A stretch of DNA of 31,902 bases from Lachnospiraceae bacterium UBA7026. GTDB taxonomy: Bacteria > Bacillota > Clostridia > Lachnospirales > Lachnospiraceae. The first letter of the stretch is position 1. Each line of letters begins with the position of its first letter. Made by a program: the position numbers and the translations under genes. The notes beneath the pieces are model-generated. The model searched no databases, was not told where the DNA came from, and worked only from the letters and a program-made list of their open reading frames with translations. Positions 14,976 to 22,112 of this stretch are shown here, piece after piece. The stretch is taken from NCBI GenBank assembly GCA_002494165.1, contig DLBH01000079.1:10785-42686 (forward strand), read 5' to 3'.

Positions 14976-15469
14976 TCAGTCCTGTCCCCATTTAAAAGTA
15001 GCCCAGCGGTTGTTCATCTTTGGAAGCAGCAGGGCAAAAAGCTTACCCCGGATACTGTAGCGTTTCATCACTTCATTGAAACTGTGCTCCTCCACCAGCC
15101 GGATTCCGTCAGTCAGGTCCGCGATCTCCTGGCCGCTATGGCATCGGGCAGGTCCAGGTCGAACCAGTAGATCCTCCCGTTGTCCACCCGGGGAAAGCGG
15201 TTGTCAAAGCCGGCCCCCACATTGACCACAACCGTATCTGGAGCTTTCTTTATGATTCCCTTTAACTGCCGGTCCAGCATGATGGTCCTGGCTACCACAC
15301 CCTCATGGGACATGAACTTATCATACTGGTCCGTGTCGATATTCAGGGCTTTGATAATCTCCACGGCCTTGGGATCTTTAATCCTGGGCTTCCTGCTCAT
15401 AGTCTCATTTGCCTTGATGGCCAGAGGGATCAGAGCCGTTGTCTGAACGTCGCCTAATTATAATTCCAT
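14976..15469 (-). pseudogene. broken Ppm1/LCMT-type SAM-dependent methyltransferase
   Basis: The gene begins at ATG 15467-15469 (MEL) but codon 4 is TAA (15458-15460), where the family would have lysine. In-frame sequence then continues LGDVQTTALIPLAIKANETMSRK...AVEIIKALNID and reaches VVNVGAGFDNRFPR (SAM-binding) and YWFDLDLPDAI. After that a deletion of roughly 100 or more codons joins it, out of frame, to the C-terminal end DLTDGIRLVEEHSF...LLLPKMNNRWATFKWGQD with stop 14976-14978. Full members are around 270 residues. Two independent lesions make this a clear pseudogene. Its regulated-looking promoter (15629-15657) and operator (15601-15626) remain. Confidence 0.8.
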
Positions 15470-15600
15470 CCTCTCTATTCTCCTTTCAACATCAGTCGGG
15501 GAATCCCCTGCCGGAATATGCCGTCAGCCATATAAACAGCCATCTGAATCCGACAAAATAATACGGGTTTGTAAACTGCCGGACTTTTATCTTTTCTGGC

Positions 15601-15626
15601 TAATAGTTAGTAATTTCTAACTATTA
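15601..15626. promoter_or_regulatory. 26-base operator-like palindrome
   Basis: TAATAGTTAG and CTAACTATTA form a perfect 10-base inverted repeat with a 6-base centre. It covers the predicted transcription start of the methyltransferase pseudogene, the position of a repressor site. The form fits TetR/MarR-type dimers. No matching regulator gene is adjacent. Confidence 0.6.
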
Positions 15627-15628
15627 TT

Positions 15629-15657
15629 AGTATATACCAATTTTATGGATATTTCAA
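15629..15657 (-). promoter_or_regulatory. sigma-A promoter of the methyltransferase pseudogene
   Basis: On the minus strand: -35 TTGAAA (15657-15652), 17-base spacer, -10 TATACT (15634-15629), directly followed by the palindrome at 15601-15626. Confidence 0.65.
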
Positions 15658-15726
15658 TGATTTTGGAAGGGATTTCTCTGCTGGAAAATGCTGTGGCTCC
15701 TGCCCCGTTTTTCTTTCTTTTATCTC

Positions 15727-15755
15727 TTGACATATTCCTTTTTTCCCTGTATTAT
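15727..15755 (+). promoter_or_regulatory. sigma-A promoter of the XRE-ImmA operon
   Basis: -35 TTGACA (15727-15732), exact 17-base spacer, -10 TATTAT (15750-15755). The start should be near 15762, giving a leader of about 125 bases that carries several inverted repeats, such as TGATGCAGG (15786-15794) with CCTGCATCA (15840-15848). Confidence 0.75.
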
Positions 15756-15767
15756 AACGGCATAAGT

Positions 15768-15782
15768 TGCGTATAATACGCA
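15768..15782. promoter_or_regulatory. probable XRE autorepression operator
   Basis: TGCGTAT-A-ATACGCA is a perfect 7-base inverted repeat around one base, located a few bases after the predicted start of transcription. Position and symmetry fit an operator bound by the XRE repressor encoded just downstream. No second full copy was found in the window. Confidence 0.6.
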
Positions 15783-15886
15783 TCTTGATGCAGGTTTTTA
15801 CCCGGGCTTTGACCGGGCAGCCGGCTTTGCCTGAAGCTGCCTGCATCAGCGGTTTCCTTGTTTTTAAGAAAGTTGAGACGACGTGT

Positions 15887-16303
15887 ATGAAGTTCGGTGA
15901 GAAGATCAGAAAGGCCAGACAGGCCAGGAATATGTCCCAGAAAGACCTGGCCCGGGCCTCCGGTATGGCCCTGAGGACGATCCAGAATTATGAATCAGGG
16001 GCGGTCCTGCCCAGGAAGCGGGACACCTACCTGGCCCTGGCCCGGGCCCTGGACCTCCATGAGGAAGTACTCCTGGATGACAGTGCCTCCTTTGTAGTCA
16101 GGGCCAATGAACAGTACGGCAGCCGGGGTGCCAGACAGGCCTGGGATATGGTCGCGGATATCGCTGCCATGTGGGCCGGCGGAGAGATGGATGAAGAGGA
16201 TATGGATGCCATCATGCAGGCCATGCAGGATGCCTACTGGGAGGCCAAAAAGATGAATCGTAAGTACGTACCTAAAGCCTACCGGAAGGACGATGAGAGC
16301 TGA
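15887..16303 (+). CDS. XRE-family (ImmR/DdrO-like) repressor
   Basis: The 138-residue product has an N-terminal helix-turn-helix (residues 4-58: FGEKIRKARQARNMSQKDLA, RTIQNYESGAVLP). Its helical C-terminal half (ARQAWDMVADIAAMWAGGEMDEEDMDAIMQAMQDAYWEAKKMNRKYVP) is of the kind that dimerises and is cut by ImmA/IrrE proteases in ImmR and DdrO. I chose the ATG at 15887 because the MKFGEKIR start fits the family; the open frame extends upstream to 15767 only through TTG-started leader sequence. The ribosome binding site is weak. The next gene, 21 bases on, encodes the matching metallopeptidase. The role as a damage-inactivated repressor is inferred from the ICEBs1 ImmR/ImmA and Deinococcus DdrO/IrrE pairs. 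Confidence 0.88.
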   Translation: MKFGEKIRKARQARNMSQKDLARASGMALRTIQNYESGAVLPRKRDTYLALARALDLHEEVLLDDSASFVVRANEQYGSRGARQAWDMVADIAAMWAGGEMDEEDMDAIMQAMQDAYWEAKKMNRKYVPKAYRKDDES

Positions 16304-16324
16304 CCGGAGCCAGGAGGATTGACC

Positions 16325-16882
16325 ATGGATAAGAGATCTTTTTCCCTTCCCGGAGACCTGGCCGCCAGACACGGGACCCGGGACCCTTTCAGACTGGCAG
16401 AAGCGCTGAACGTCCATGTCCGCTTTCTGCCCATGAAGAAGCAGAAGGGCTTCTGCACCAATGTACTGCACAATTATTTTATCTATATAAACGAGAATCT
16501 GAGCCGGCAGATGCAGCGTATGACCTGCGCCCATGAGCTGGGCCACATTCTCCTCCACAAAGACCAGCTGCGCCGGGATGACCAGGGCCGCTTCAGGCGT
16601 ATCGTTGAGATGGAGCTCTTTGATATCAGCAGCCGGACGGAGTACGAAGCCAACCTCTTCGCGGCCAACCTGCTGATCGAGGAAGACCGGCTGATGGACC
16701 TGGTCCGGGAGGGCTATGATATCGTCGCCATCGCCTCCATTCTCGATGTCAACGTCAACCTGCTTGCCATCCGGCTGGCGGAGCTCAGGAAGGAAGGGCT
16801 GGAGGACATCTCCTCCCGGCTGCCCTTCACCCCGGACAGGAAGTTCCTGGGTAATATTGAAGACCGGGCCGATTCCCTGTAA
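16325..16882 (+). CDS. ImmA/IrrE-family metallo-endopeptidase
   Basis: The 185-residue product carries the zinc motif HELGH (H70, E71, H74) in CAHELGHILLH and the downstream third ligand in RTEYEANLFAANLLI (E108 most likely), the classic ImmA/IrrE arrangement. These proteases cleave a partner XRE repressor when cells sense DNA damage. The ATG at 16325 is 7 bases after AGGAGG (16312-16317); a TTG at 16319 is too close. It is co-transcribed with the XRE gene and ends 212 bases before the Y-family polymerase gene. That gap holds a long palindrome (16913-16996) and a LexA box (17017-17030). The catalytic motif is intact, so cleavage activity is expected. Confidence 0.93.
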   Translation: MDKRSFSLPGDLAARHGTRDPFRLAEALNVHVRFLPMKKQKGFCTNVLHNYFIYINENLSRQMQRMTCAHELGHILLHKDQLRRDDQGRFRRIVEMELFDISSRTEYEANLFAANLLIEEDRLMDLVREGYDIVAIASILDVNVNLLAIRLAELRKEGLEDISSRLPFTPDRKFLGNIEDRADSL

Positions 16883-16912
16883 AGATAATTCAGGAATCCG
16901 GCACGGCATACT

Positions 16913-16996
16913 GTAACTATTCATGGGCCCTGTAGCCAGGCCCGCCTGCCCCGGAAAGGCTTTTCCGACTTTCCGGGCCCGGCTCATGGTAGTTAC
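16913..16996 (+). terminator. long imperfect palindrome, probable terminator of the XRE-ImmA operon
   Basis: GTAACTA (16913-16919) pairs with TAGTTAC (16990-16996), CATG boxes follow on both sides, and the core CCCGGAAAG (16950-16958) pairs with CTTTCCGGG (16969-16977). T-rich sequence (16998-17013) follows on the plus strand. The overall arm length is about 35 bases with mismatches. A small non-autonomous mobile element is an alternative. Confidence 0.55.
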
Positions 16997-17016
16997 CTTT
17001 CTTTTCCCCTTTTAAC

Positions 17017-17030
17017 CGAACATACATTCG
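17017..17030. promoter_or_regulatory. LexA (SOS) box upstream of the second Y-family polymerase
   Basis: CGAACATACATTCG differs from the Gram-positive LexA consensus CGAACRNRYGTTYG at one position. It lies 65 bases before the polymerase ATG and after the XRE-ImmA operon. It implies LexA repression and induction by DNA damage. No confident -35/-10 pair could be placed around it. Confidence 0.72.
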
Positions 17031-17094
17031 ATTTCTGTTTTTTGACCCTTTCCTTATATTTTGACCGGGAAGCCTCCCGGACAGGAAGTAAGCT

Positions 17095-18501
17095 ATGAAC
17101 CACACCGGATACATCTACATTGCCATTGATATGAAGAGTTTTTACGCCTCCGTGGAATGTGTGGCCAGGGGCCTGGACCCTCTCAGGGCCAACCTGCTGG
17201 TAGCAGACCCGGACCGGTCTGACCAGACCATCTGTCTGGCCGTCTCCCCGGCCCTTAAGGCCCTGGGTGTCCCGGGCCGGCCCCGTCTTTTTGAAGCCAA
17301 ACAGGCCATAAGGAAGTACGAACGACAGCACCGGACCCGGGTCTATTACTATACGGCCGTCCCCCGCATGGCCCTTTATGAGCAGGTCTCCGCCCAGATC
17401 TACTCCATCCTCCTGCGCTATGCCGCCGCCGAGGATATCCATGTCTATTCCATCGATGAATCCTTCATCGACGCCACCCCCTACCTCCATGCCTACCGGG
17501 CAGAGGCAGCCAGACAGGGAGTCCACCCGGCCCATGTCATGGCCATGACCATCATCCGGGATGTCCTGGCCGGCACCGGGATCACTGCCACCGTAGGTAT
17601 AGGGACCAACCTCTACCTGTCCAAGGTGGCCATGGATATCGTGGCAAAGAAATCCCCGCCGGACAAGGACGGGGTGAGGATCGCGGAACTTAACGAAGAC
17701 TCCTATAAGTACCTGCTCTGGGACCACCGGCCCCTCACAGACTTCTGGCATATCGGCCCCGGCAAGGCCCGGAGGCTGCAGAATGCCTATATGTTTACCA
17801 TGGGGGAGGTGGCGGAGAGAAGCATTTATAACGAAGAATGGTTCTACAAGACCTTCGGTATCGACGGGGAGATTCTCATCGACCATGCCTGGGGCATAGA
17901 GCCGGTAACCATGTACGACATCAAGCACTACCACACCCAGTCCCACTCCCTTTCCAAGGGCCAGGTCCTGCCCAGACCCTACCCTTACCAGGAGGCAAGA
18001 GTCGTCTTCTCAGAGATGGTCGATGACCTCTGCTCCGATATGTACAGAAAGAATATCACTGCCAGAGCCTTCGGCTGGTGGGTCTCCTATGACTGGAAGT
18101 CCCTGGAGGTCTGTCCCACTTATGAGGGGCCGGTCACCATTGATTTCTATGGCCGGCTCCATCCCAGGCACAGCGGAGGAACGGTCAGGCTGGACGAGGC
18201 CGGTAATTCCTTCTCCCTCATCTCTTCCGCCCTTCTCGGGCAGTTCGACCACAGGTCTGACCACCGGCTCCTCTTCCGCAAGCTGGGGGTCAGTGCCATG
18301 GATATCCGGGAGAATGACGGTTATTTCCAGCTTGACCTTTTCACGGACTACCAGGCCCTGGACCGGGAAAAAAGGATCCAGGGAGCCATGCTGGCCATCC
18401 GCAGTCGCTATGGCAAGAATGCCTTGATCAAGGGGACCAACCTGTTAGAAGGGGCCACCATGATGGAGAGAAATACCCAGATTGGAGGCCACAAGGCCTG
18501 A
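17095..18501 (+). CDS. Y-family DNA polymerase (UmuC/ImpB type), module 2
   Basis: The 468-residue translesion polymerase has catalytic D12 in IAIDMKSFYASVE (tyrosine of SFYASVE as probable steric gate) and D121/E122 in YSIDESFID. GVRIAEL..D, LTDFWHIGPGKARRLQ (helix-hairpin-helix) and the little finger follow. FQLDLFTDY (about 411-419) holds the QLDLF beta-clamp-binding peptide. The tail (YGKNALIKGTN...GGHKA) matches the first polymerase of the window, so they are paralogues. It lacks the extra stretch that the first polymerase has between LFE and the AVPRMALY segment. A LexA box precedes it and a YolD-like gene follows after 90 bases. The region looks richer in G+C than its neighbours (by eye). 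Confidence 0.95.
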   Translation: MNHTGYIYIAIDMKSFYASVECVARGLDPLRANLLVADPDRSDQTICLAVSPALKALGVPGRPRLFEAKQAIRKYERQHRTRVYYYTAVPRMALYEQVSAQIYSILLRYAAAEDIHVYSIDESFIDATPYLHAYRAEAARQGVHPAHVMAMTIIRDVLAGTGITATVGIGTNLYLSKVAMDIVAKKSPPDKDGVRIAELNEDSYKYLLWDHRPLTDFWHIGPGKARRLQNAYMFTMGEVAERSIYNEEWFYKTFGIDGEILIDHAWGIEPVTMYDIKHYHTQSHSLSKGQVLPRPYPYQEARVVFSEMVDDLCSDMYRKNITARAFGWWVSYDWKSLEVCPTYEGPVTIDFYGRLHPRHSGGTVRLDEAGNSFSLISSALLGQFDHRSDHRLLFRKLGVSAMDIRENDGYFQLDLFTDYQALDREKRIQGAMLAIRSRYGKNALIKGTNLLEGATMMERNTQIGGHKA

Positions 18502-18591
18502 CCTGCCGGCTTCCGGCCTGCAGGCCGCCAGTCCAGGCAGCAAATAACAGAAAATGTCCAGCCAAAACTGAAAAAAAAGGAGGGACCAGTC

Positions 18592-19143
18592 ATGACAACT
18601 ATCCACACCCACTCATCCACCCTTACCGGGTCCGGTCCGGAGGCCATTTCCGTCCCCGGTTACATGGCCATGCCGGCAGACTTTCCCTACAGGGAAGTTT
18701 TCCGCAAGGGCCGGCCCCGCCATAGGAAGACTTCCTCCTTCCGCCTCCGTCACCCTTCCATGTCCTGCGCCAAAAGGGCTAAGATTTTCGCTCCCTTCGA
18801 CGCCCTGGCCGGTTTCGACCAGCGCATAGCCAACAAGGAGGTTCTCTATGAAGACCGCAGAGAACTGGATGAAGGGAAAAAGGCAGACCTGGACCGGAAG
18901 ATCTCCCTGCTCTGCCGGCTGGCCAGAAGCCGGAAGGCCATGAGGCAGTCCTTTCCCCAGGCCGTCATCACATACTATTGTCCCTGTACGGACCCGGAGA
19001 ACGAAGCCTGGGGCCACCAGGGAAGTTACCGGACGGTCCGGGGACCGGTCAGCCAGGTGGACCCGGTCCTCAGCAAAACTCTCACCATAGACGGGACCCG
19101 GCTGGCCATGGACGATATTGTAGATATAGACGATCTGGCATAA
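18592..19143 (+). CDS. YolD-like protein, partner of the Y-family polymerase (module 2)
   Basis: The 183-residue product carries the YolD-like core RAKIFAPFDALAGFDQRI (about residues 61-78), then a helix (LDEGKKADLDRKISLLCRL) and a beta-rich C-terminal region (VISYYCPCTDPE-like, then RGPVSQVDPVLSKTLTIDGTRLAMDDIVDIDDL). Compared with the copy at 2258-2719 it has an extra, poorly conserved N-terminal stretch of about 55 basic, proline-rich residues. A strong AAAGGAGGG precedes the ATG. It is probably co-transcribed with the polymerase and under the same LexA box. It converges on the LysR gene, with only a few bases between the stops and no clear terminator. Confidence 0.82.
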   Translation: MTTIHTHSSTLTGSGPEAISVPGYMAMPADFPYREVFRKGRPRHRKTSSFRLRHPSMSCAKRAKIFAPFDALAGFDQRIANKEVLYEDRRELDEGKKADLDRKISLLCRLARSRKAMRQSFPQAVITYYCPCTDPENEAWGHQGSYRTVRGPVSQVDPVLSKTLTIDGTRLAMDDIVDIDDLA

Positions 19144-19149
19144 GATTCC

Positions 19150-20082
19150 TTATAAGCTGTTCCGGCTTCTGTCCTCCTCCAGCCTGGTCCGCAGCCGGTC
19201 CAGGAATTCCTCTGCCTCCCTGCTCAGGCTTTTACCGGCAGGACTGAGATAGCCAAAGGATACCATGCCCTGAAAGCCATTTACCACAGAGATGGAGAAG
19301 CGTCTGTCCCCATAGCCGCCTCTCATCCAGTAGCTGCCGATATTACAAAGATCTGTCTGCTGCAGCATCCTTATCATCAGATGATTACTGTTGGTCCTCA
19401 CCACCTTGCGCAGACGCCGGCGGCCGGAATAAAAATCCTTGTGGGTCATCAGCAGGTCTTCCACGGAAAAGAAGTCATCCTCCATCTGGATACAGCTGCA
19501 CCGGTCCAGGTCTTCTGGCTCCAAAAGGGATTTTCCGTAATAGGGACTTTCCGGACCGGAATGGACCACCAGATCACTGGACAGAAGCTGCCTGTATTCT
19601 ATGTGCCTTCTCCGGATCATATGTTCCAGGGCCGTCATTTTATTGACCGGGACAAAGAGAAAGCCCAGATCATAATTCTGGTTCTGGAGCAGCCCCAGCA
19701 TCTCTTCCGTCCTGCATTCTGTATACCTGAAATTGATCCCATCCTCCATGTGATCCAGGAAGTATTCCCCTCCCAGATAGGCCAGCCAGCTGCTGGAATT
19801 GACCGCCAGTTTTAAGCTCTGCTCCCGGCTCTCCTGACAGACTTCCTGGATGATAGAAGCATTCTTCAGAGTGTTTTCCGCATAATACCTGATGTCCTGG
19901 CCCTGTCTGGTCAGGCTGATGCCGGTACCGGTCCGGTGAAAAAGGGGCACTCCCAGCTCCTGCTCCAGAGACCGGATCACCTGACTGACATGGGGCTGGC
20001 TGGTATAAAGTTCTTCCGCCGCCTTAGTCAGGGAACCCTTCCTGGCACTGGTTAAAAAATACTGAAGCTGCTGCAGATTCAT
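19150..20082 (-). CDS. LysR-family transcriptional regulator
   Basis: The 310-residue product has the canonical N-terminal winged helix (residues 1-60: MNLQQLQYFLTSARKGSLTK, AAEELYTSQPHVSQVIRSLEQELGVPLFHR, SLTRQGQ). A two-lobed effector-binding domain follows. AAGGAGG precedes the ATG. It is divergent from the MATE transporter gene with a 163-base intergenic region that contains a 17-base palindrome (20136-20152). This arrangement suggests it activates or represses the transporter. The effector is unknown. Confidence 0.93.
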   Translation of the reverse strand: MNLQQLQYFLTSARKGSLTKAAEELYTSQPHVSQVIRSLEQELGVPLFHRTGTGISLTRQGQDIRYYAENTLKNASIIQEVCQESREQSLKLAVNSSSWLAYLGGEYFLDHMEDGINFRYTECRTEEMLGLLQNQNYDLGFLFVPVNKMTALEHMIRRRHIEYRQLLSSDLVVHSGPESPYYGKSLLEPEDLDRCSCIQMEDDFFSVEDLLMTHKDFYSGRRRLRKVVRTNSNHLMIRMLQQTDLCNIGSYWMRGGYGDRRFSISVVNGFQGMVSFGYLSPAGKSLSREAEEFLDRLRTRLEEDRSRNSL

Positions 20083-20135
20083 AAAGGCCTCCTTACCATA
20101 AGCTTTCCTTAACGTAAACTTTCCTCAATATAAGA

Positions 20136-20152
20136 TATAATGAATCATTATA
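20136..20152. promoter_or_regulatory. palindrome in the LysR-MATE divergent region
   Basis: TATAATGA-A-TCATTATA is a perfect 8-base inverted repeat around one base and includes a TATAAT on the minus strand that could be the -10 of the LysR gene. A second TATAATGATATT at 20199-20210 could be the -10 of the MATE gene. Binding by the LysR protein here would allow control of both genes. Confidence 0.5.
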
Positions 20153-20245
20153 CCATGGTCATAAAAATCAGGAAATACCGCAAAAAATGGACCTGTAATA
20201 TAATGATATTGAATAGGATAAGTTTTGAGTGGGGAGGGCTGTAAC

Positions 20246-21607
20246 ATGAGGACTTCATCCGTTGTACATGTGGAAAAGGGACCGATTGGAAGGACTCTGC
20301 TTCATTTTGCCATTCCTGTACTTATATCCCAGCTGCTGCAGGAACTCTATAATGTGGCAGACTGCATGGTAGTCGGCCACTTCGGAGGCCAGTATGCCCT
20401 TGCGGCCACCGGCATCTCCGGTATGCTCCTTTCTGTTCTGATTAATTTCTTCATTGGCTTTTCTTCCGGCATCAGCGTCATCACCTCCAGACTCTTTGGT
20501 TCCTATAATTTCTCCAAGTTAAAAAGTACCCTGACGGCAGTCTTCCGCCTGGTAATTATTGTAGGAATTCTGATGAACCTTATGGGTTATATCCTCAGCG
20601 GCCTTATCCTGGACCTGCTCCACAGCCCGGCAGAGGTCCGGCCCTATGCCCTGTCTTATCTGCACATCTGTATCTTCGGTCTTACAGCCCAGATTATCTA
20701 TAACGTAGGCACCGCAGTTCTCAGGTCCCTGGGTAATACCAGGACCCCCATGCTTTTCTTCCTCCTGTCAGGAATCTGTAATATCATCCTGGATATCATT
20801 TTGGTAATCGGTCTTGGCATGGGAATTGCCGGGGCCGCTTTAGGGACTCTTTTTTCCCAGTGGCTTTTAGCAGCCATGATCCTGCGCTATCTCATGGCCC
20901 TGGACCCGGCCTACAGTCTCACCCTGCGGGGCGACCGACTTCCACTGAAGGAATTATTATTGATTCTGAAGGACGGCATCCCTGCCGGTCTTCAGGCCGT
21001 CTTCATGAGCATCTCCAGTATGCTGGTCCAGATTACCATCAACCGTTTCGGGCCCGATGCCATGGCCGGTATGACGGTTTATGCCAAAATAGAGGGCTGT
21101 CTCTACCTGCCCTCCTTTGCCTACGGCATCGCCCTGACCGGCTTTGTAGGCCAGAACCTGGGAGCCGGCCGCTACGACCGTATCAGACAGTCTGTCAGAC
21201 TCAGTCTGGTCACCATGACCCTTCTGATCATTCCCCTCAGCCTGGTCCTCCTAGCCGCTTCCCCGGTCATATTAAGAATATTCACCAATGATCCGGGCAT
21301 CCTCTACAATGCCCATGAGGCCGTCCTCTTTACCTTCCCGGTCTATGTAATCTATTCCCTCAACCAGATCTGGCTGGGGGCCATCAAGGGCATGGGAAAC
21401 AACTTCTATCCCATGGTCTGCACCCTCCTATGCTACAGTCTCTTCAGGGTCGTCTGGTGCCAGACCATGACAGCCTTCTATTCCAGTATGCGGATTGTTT
21501 ATCTTAGTTATGATATCAGTTTCTTCCTCATGCTCTTCATGCTGCTTCCCATGTATTTCCACATGGTCCGCCATCTGCAGCAAAGTCTGCAGACTCAAGG
21601 TGAATAA
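20246..21607 (+). CDS. MATE-family multidrug/cation efflux transporter
   Basis: The 453-residue integral membrane protein has about 12 hydrophobic helices and the MATE features: a cytoplasmic start GPIGRTLLHFAIPVLISQLLQELYN; VADCMVVGHFGGQYALAATG in the N-lobe; TAVLRSLGNTRTPM; and the C-lobe repeat TVYAKIEGCLYLPSFAYGIALTGFVGQNLGAGRYDRI. Such proteins export organic cations or drugs in exchange for sodium ions or protons. I chose the ATG at 20246, preceded by GGGGAGGG (20231-20238); a TTG at 20225 lacks a signal. It is divergent from the LysR gene. The sequence ends in a hydrophilic tail. A terminator hairpin follows at 21699-21741. Confidence 0.93.
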   Translation: MRTSSVVHVEKGPIGRTLLHFAIPVLISQLLQELYNVADCMVVGHFGGQYALAATGISGMLLSVLINFFIGFSSGISVITSRLFGSYNFSKLKSTLTAVFRLVIIVGILMNLMGYILSGLILDLLHSPAEVRPYALSYLHICIFGLTAQIIYNVGTAVLRSLGNTRTPMLFFLLSGICNIILDIILVIGLGMGIAGAALGTLFSQWLLAAMILRYLMALDPAYSLTLRGDRLPLKELLLILKDGIPAGLQAVFMSISSMLVQITINRFGPDAMAGMTVYAKIEGCLYLPSFAYGIALTGFVGQNLGAGRYDRIRQSVRLSLVTMTLLIIPLSLVLLAASPVILRIFTNDPGILYNAHEAVLFTFPVYVIYSLNQIWLGAIKGMGNNFYPMVCTLLCYSLFRVVWCQTMTAFYSSMRIVYLSYDISFFLMLFMLLPMYFHMVRHLQQSLQTQGE

Positions 21608-21698
21608 ATCCTCTGTCATAGCCCGGGATTTATTCCATCGACCTGCCATAGCTTAAAAATATCAAAAAGAAACTATCAAAAAAGAAAATATACAAAAA

Positions 21699-21741
21699 CG
21701 GCCGCCGGCAATCAGTTTTTCAATCTGACTGTCAGCGGCCG
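21699..21741 (+). terminator. hairpin after the MATE gene
   Basis: CGGCCGC (21699-21705) pairs with GCGGCCG (21735-21741), with an inner TCAG/CTGA pairing. A moderate T-rich stretch (CTTTTGTTATTT) follows about ten bases later. Flanking A-rich sequence on the left would act as a T-run on the minus strand, so it may serve both directions. Confidence 0.5.
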
Positions 21742-21837
21742 CTGCCAAGCTTTTGTTATTTACTTTATTGGTAAATATACAATTTTTCAGTGCTTATTCT
21801 TTCTATCAAGTCCAGGCATATTCCCACAAGGTCTAGT

Positions 21838-22053
21838 CTATATCACCAGGCAAAACCATTTTCCCCATTGATCAGCTCTTATGACAGATTCTGCCTTCTC
21901 CCCCCTGGTCCGGCAAAGGGATGTAATATATTCCGGGAAGGTAGGAAAATGCTGTCCTTCCCCCGCTGTTTCAAAATATCCATCAACTGTGGGAGCCTTA
22001 AAAAGTTTTCCCCAAAGCTCCCTGGTTGATAGTTTCTGCTCTTTATTTTCCAT
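21838..22053 (-). pseudogene. clipped HTH-type regulatory protein relic
   Basis: A 71-residue frame reads MENKEQKLSTRELWGKLFKA... then FPEYITSLCRTRGEKAESVIRADQ, and ends abruptly WGKWFCLVI. The pattern (short acidic start, then FP.YI..L...RG.....VI..A) resembles the N-terminus of small helix-turn-helix proteins common in Lachnospiraceae. In those the sequence would continue through the recognition helix. Here it is lost after the VIRADQ stretch. It lies just downstream of the GTPase gene. The ribosome binding site (GAAGAGG) is distant. Identification is from pattern only and a genuine small protein is possible. Confidence 0.4.
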
Positions 22054-22112
22054 ATAGATTCAACCTCTTCAAACCCTGTAAAATCTATTCCTGTACTGCC
22101 GGCAGGTACTTT

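Noticed and set aside
15767..15886. Upstream TTG-started extension of the XRE protein
   Set aside because: This stretch contains the operator palindrome and leader hairpins and lies at or just after the predicted transcription start. The family start MKFGEKIR fits at 15887.
16993..17946. Long minus-strand open frame opposite the second polymerase
   Set aside because: Antisense to a gene with unmistakable Y-family motifs; glycine/valine-rich low-information translation and no ribosome binding site.
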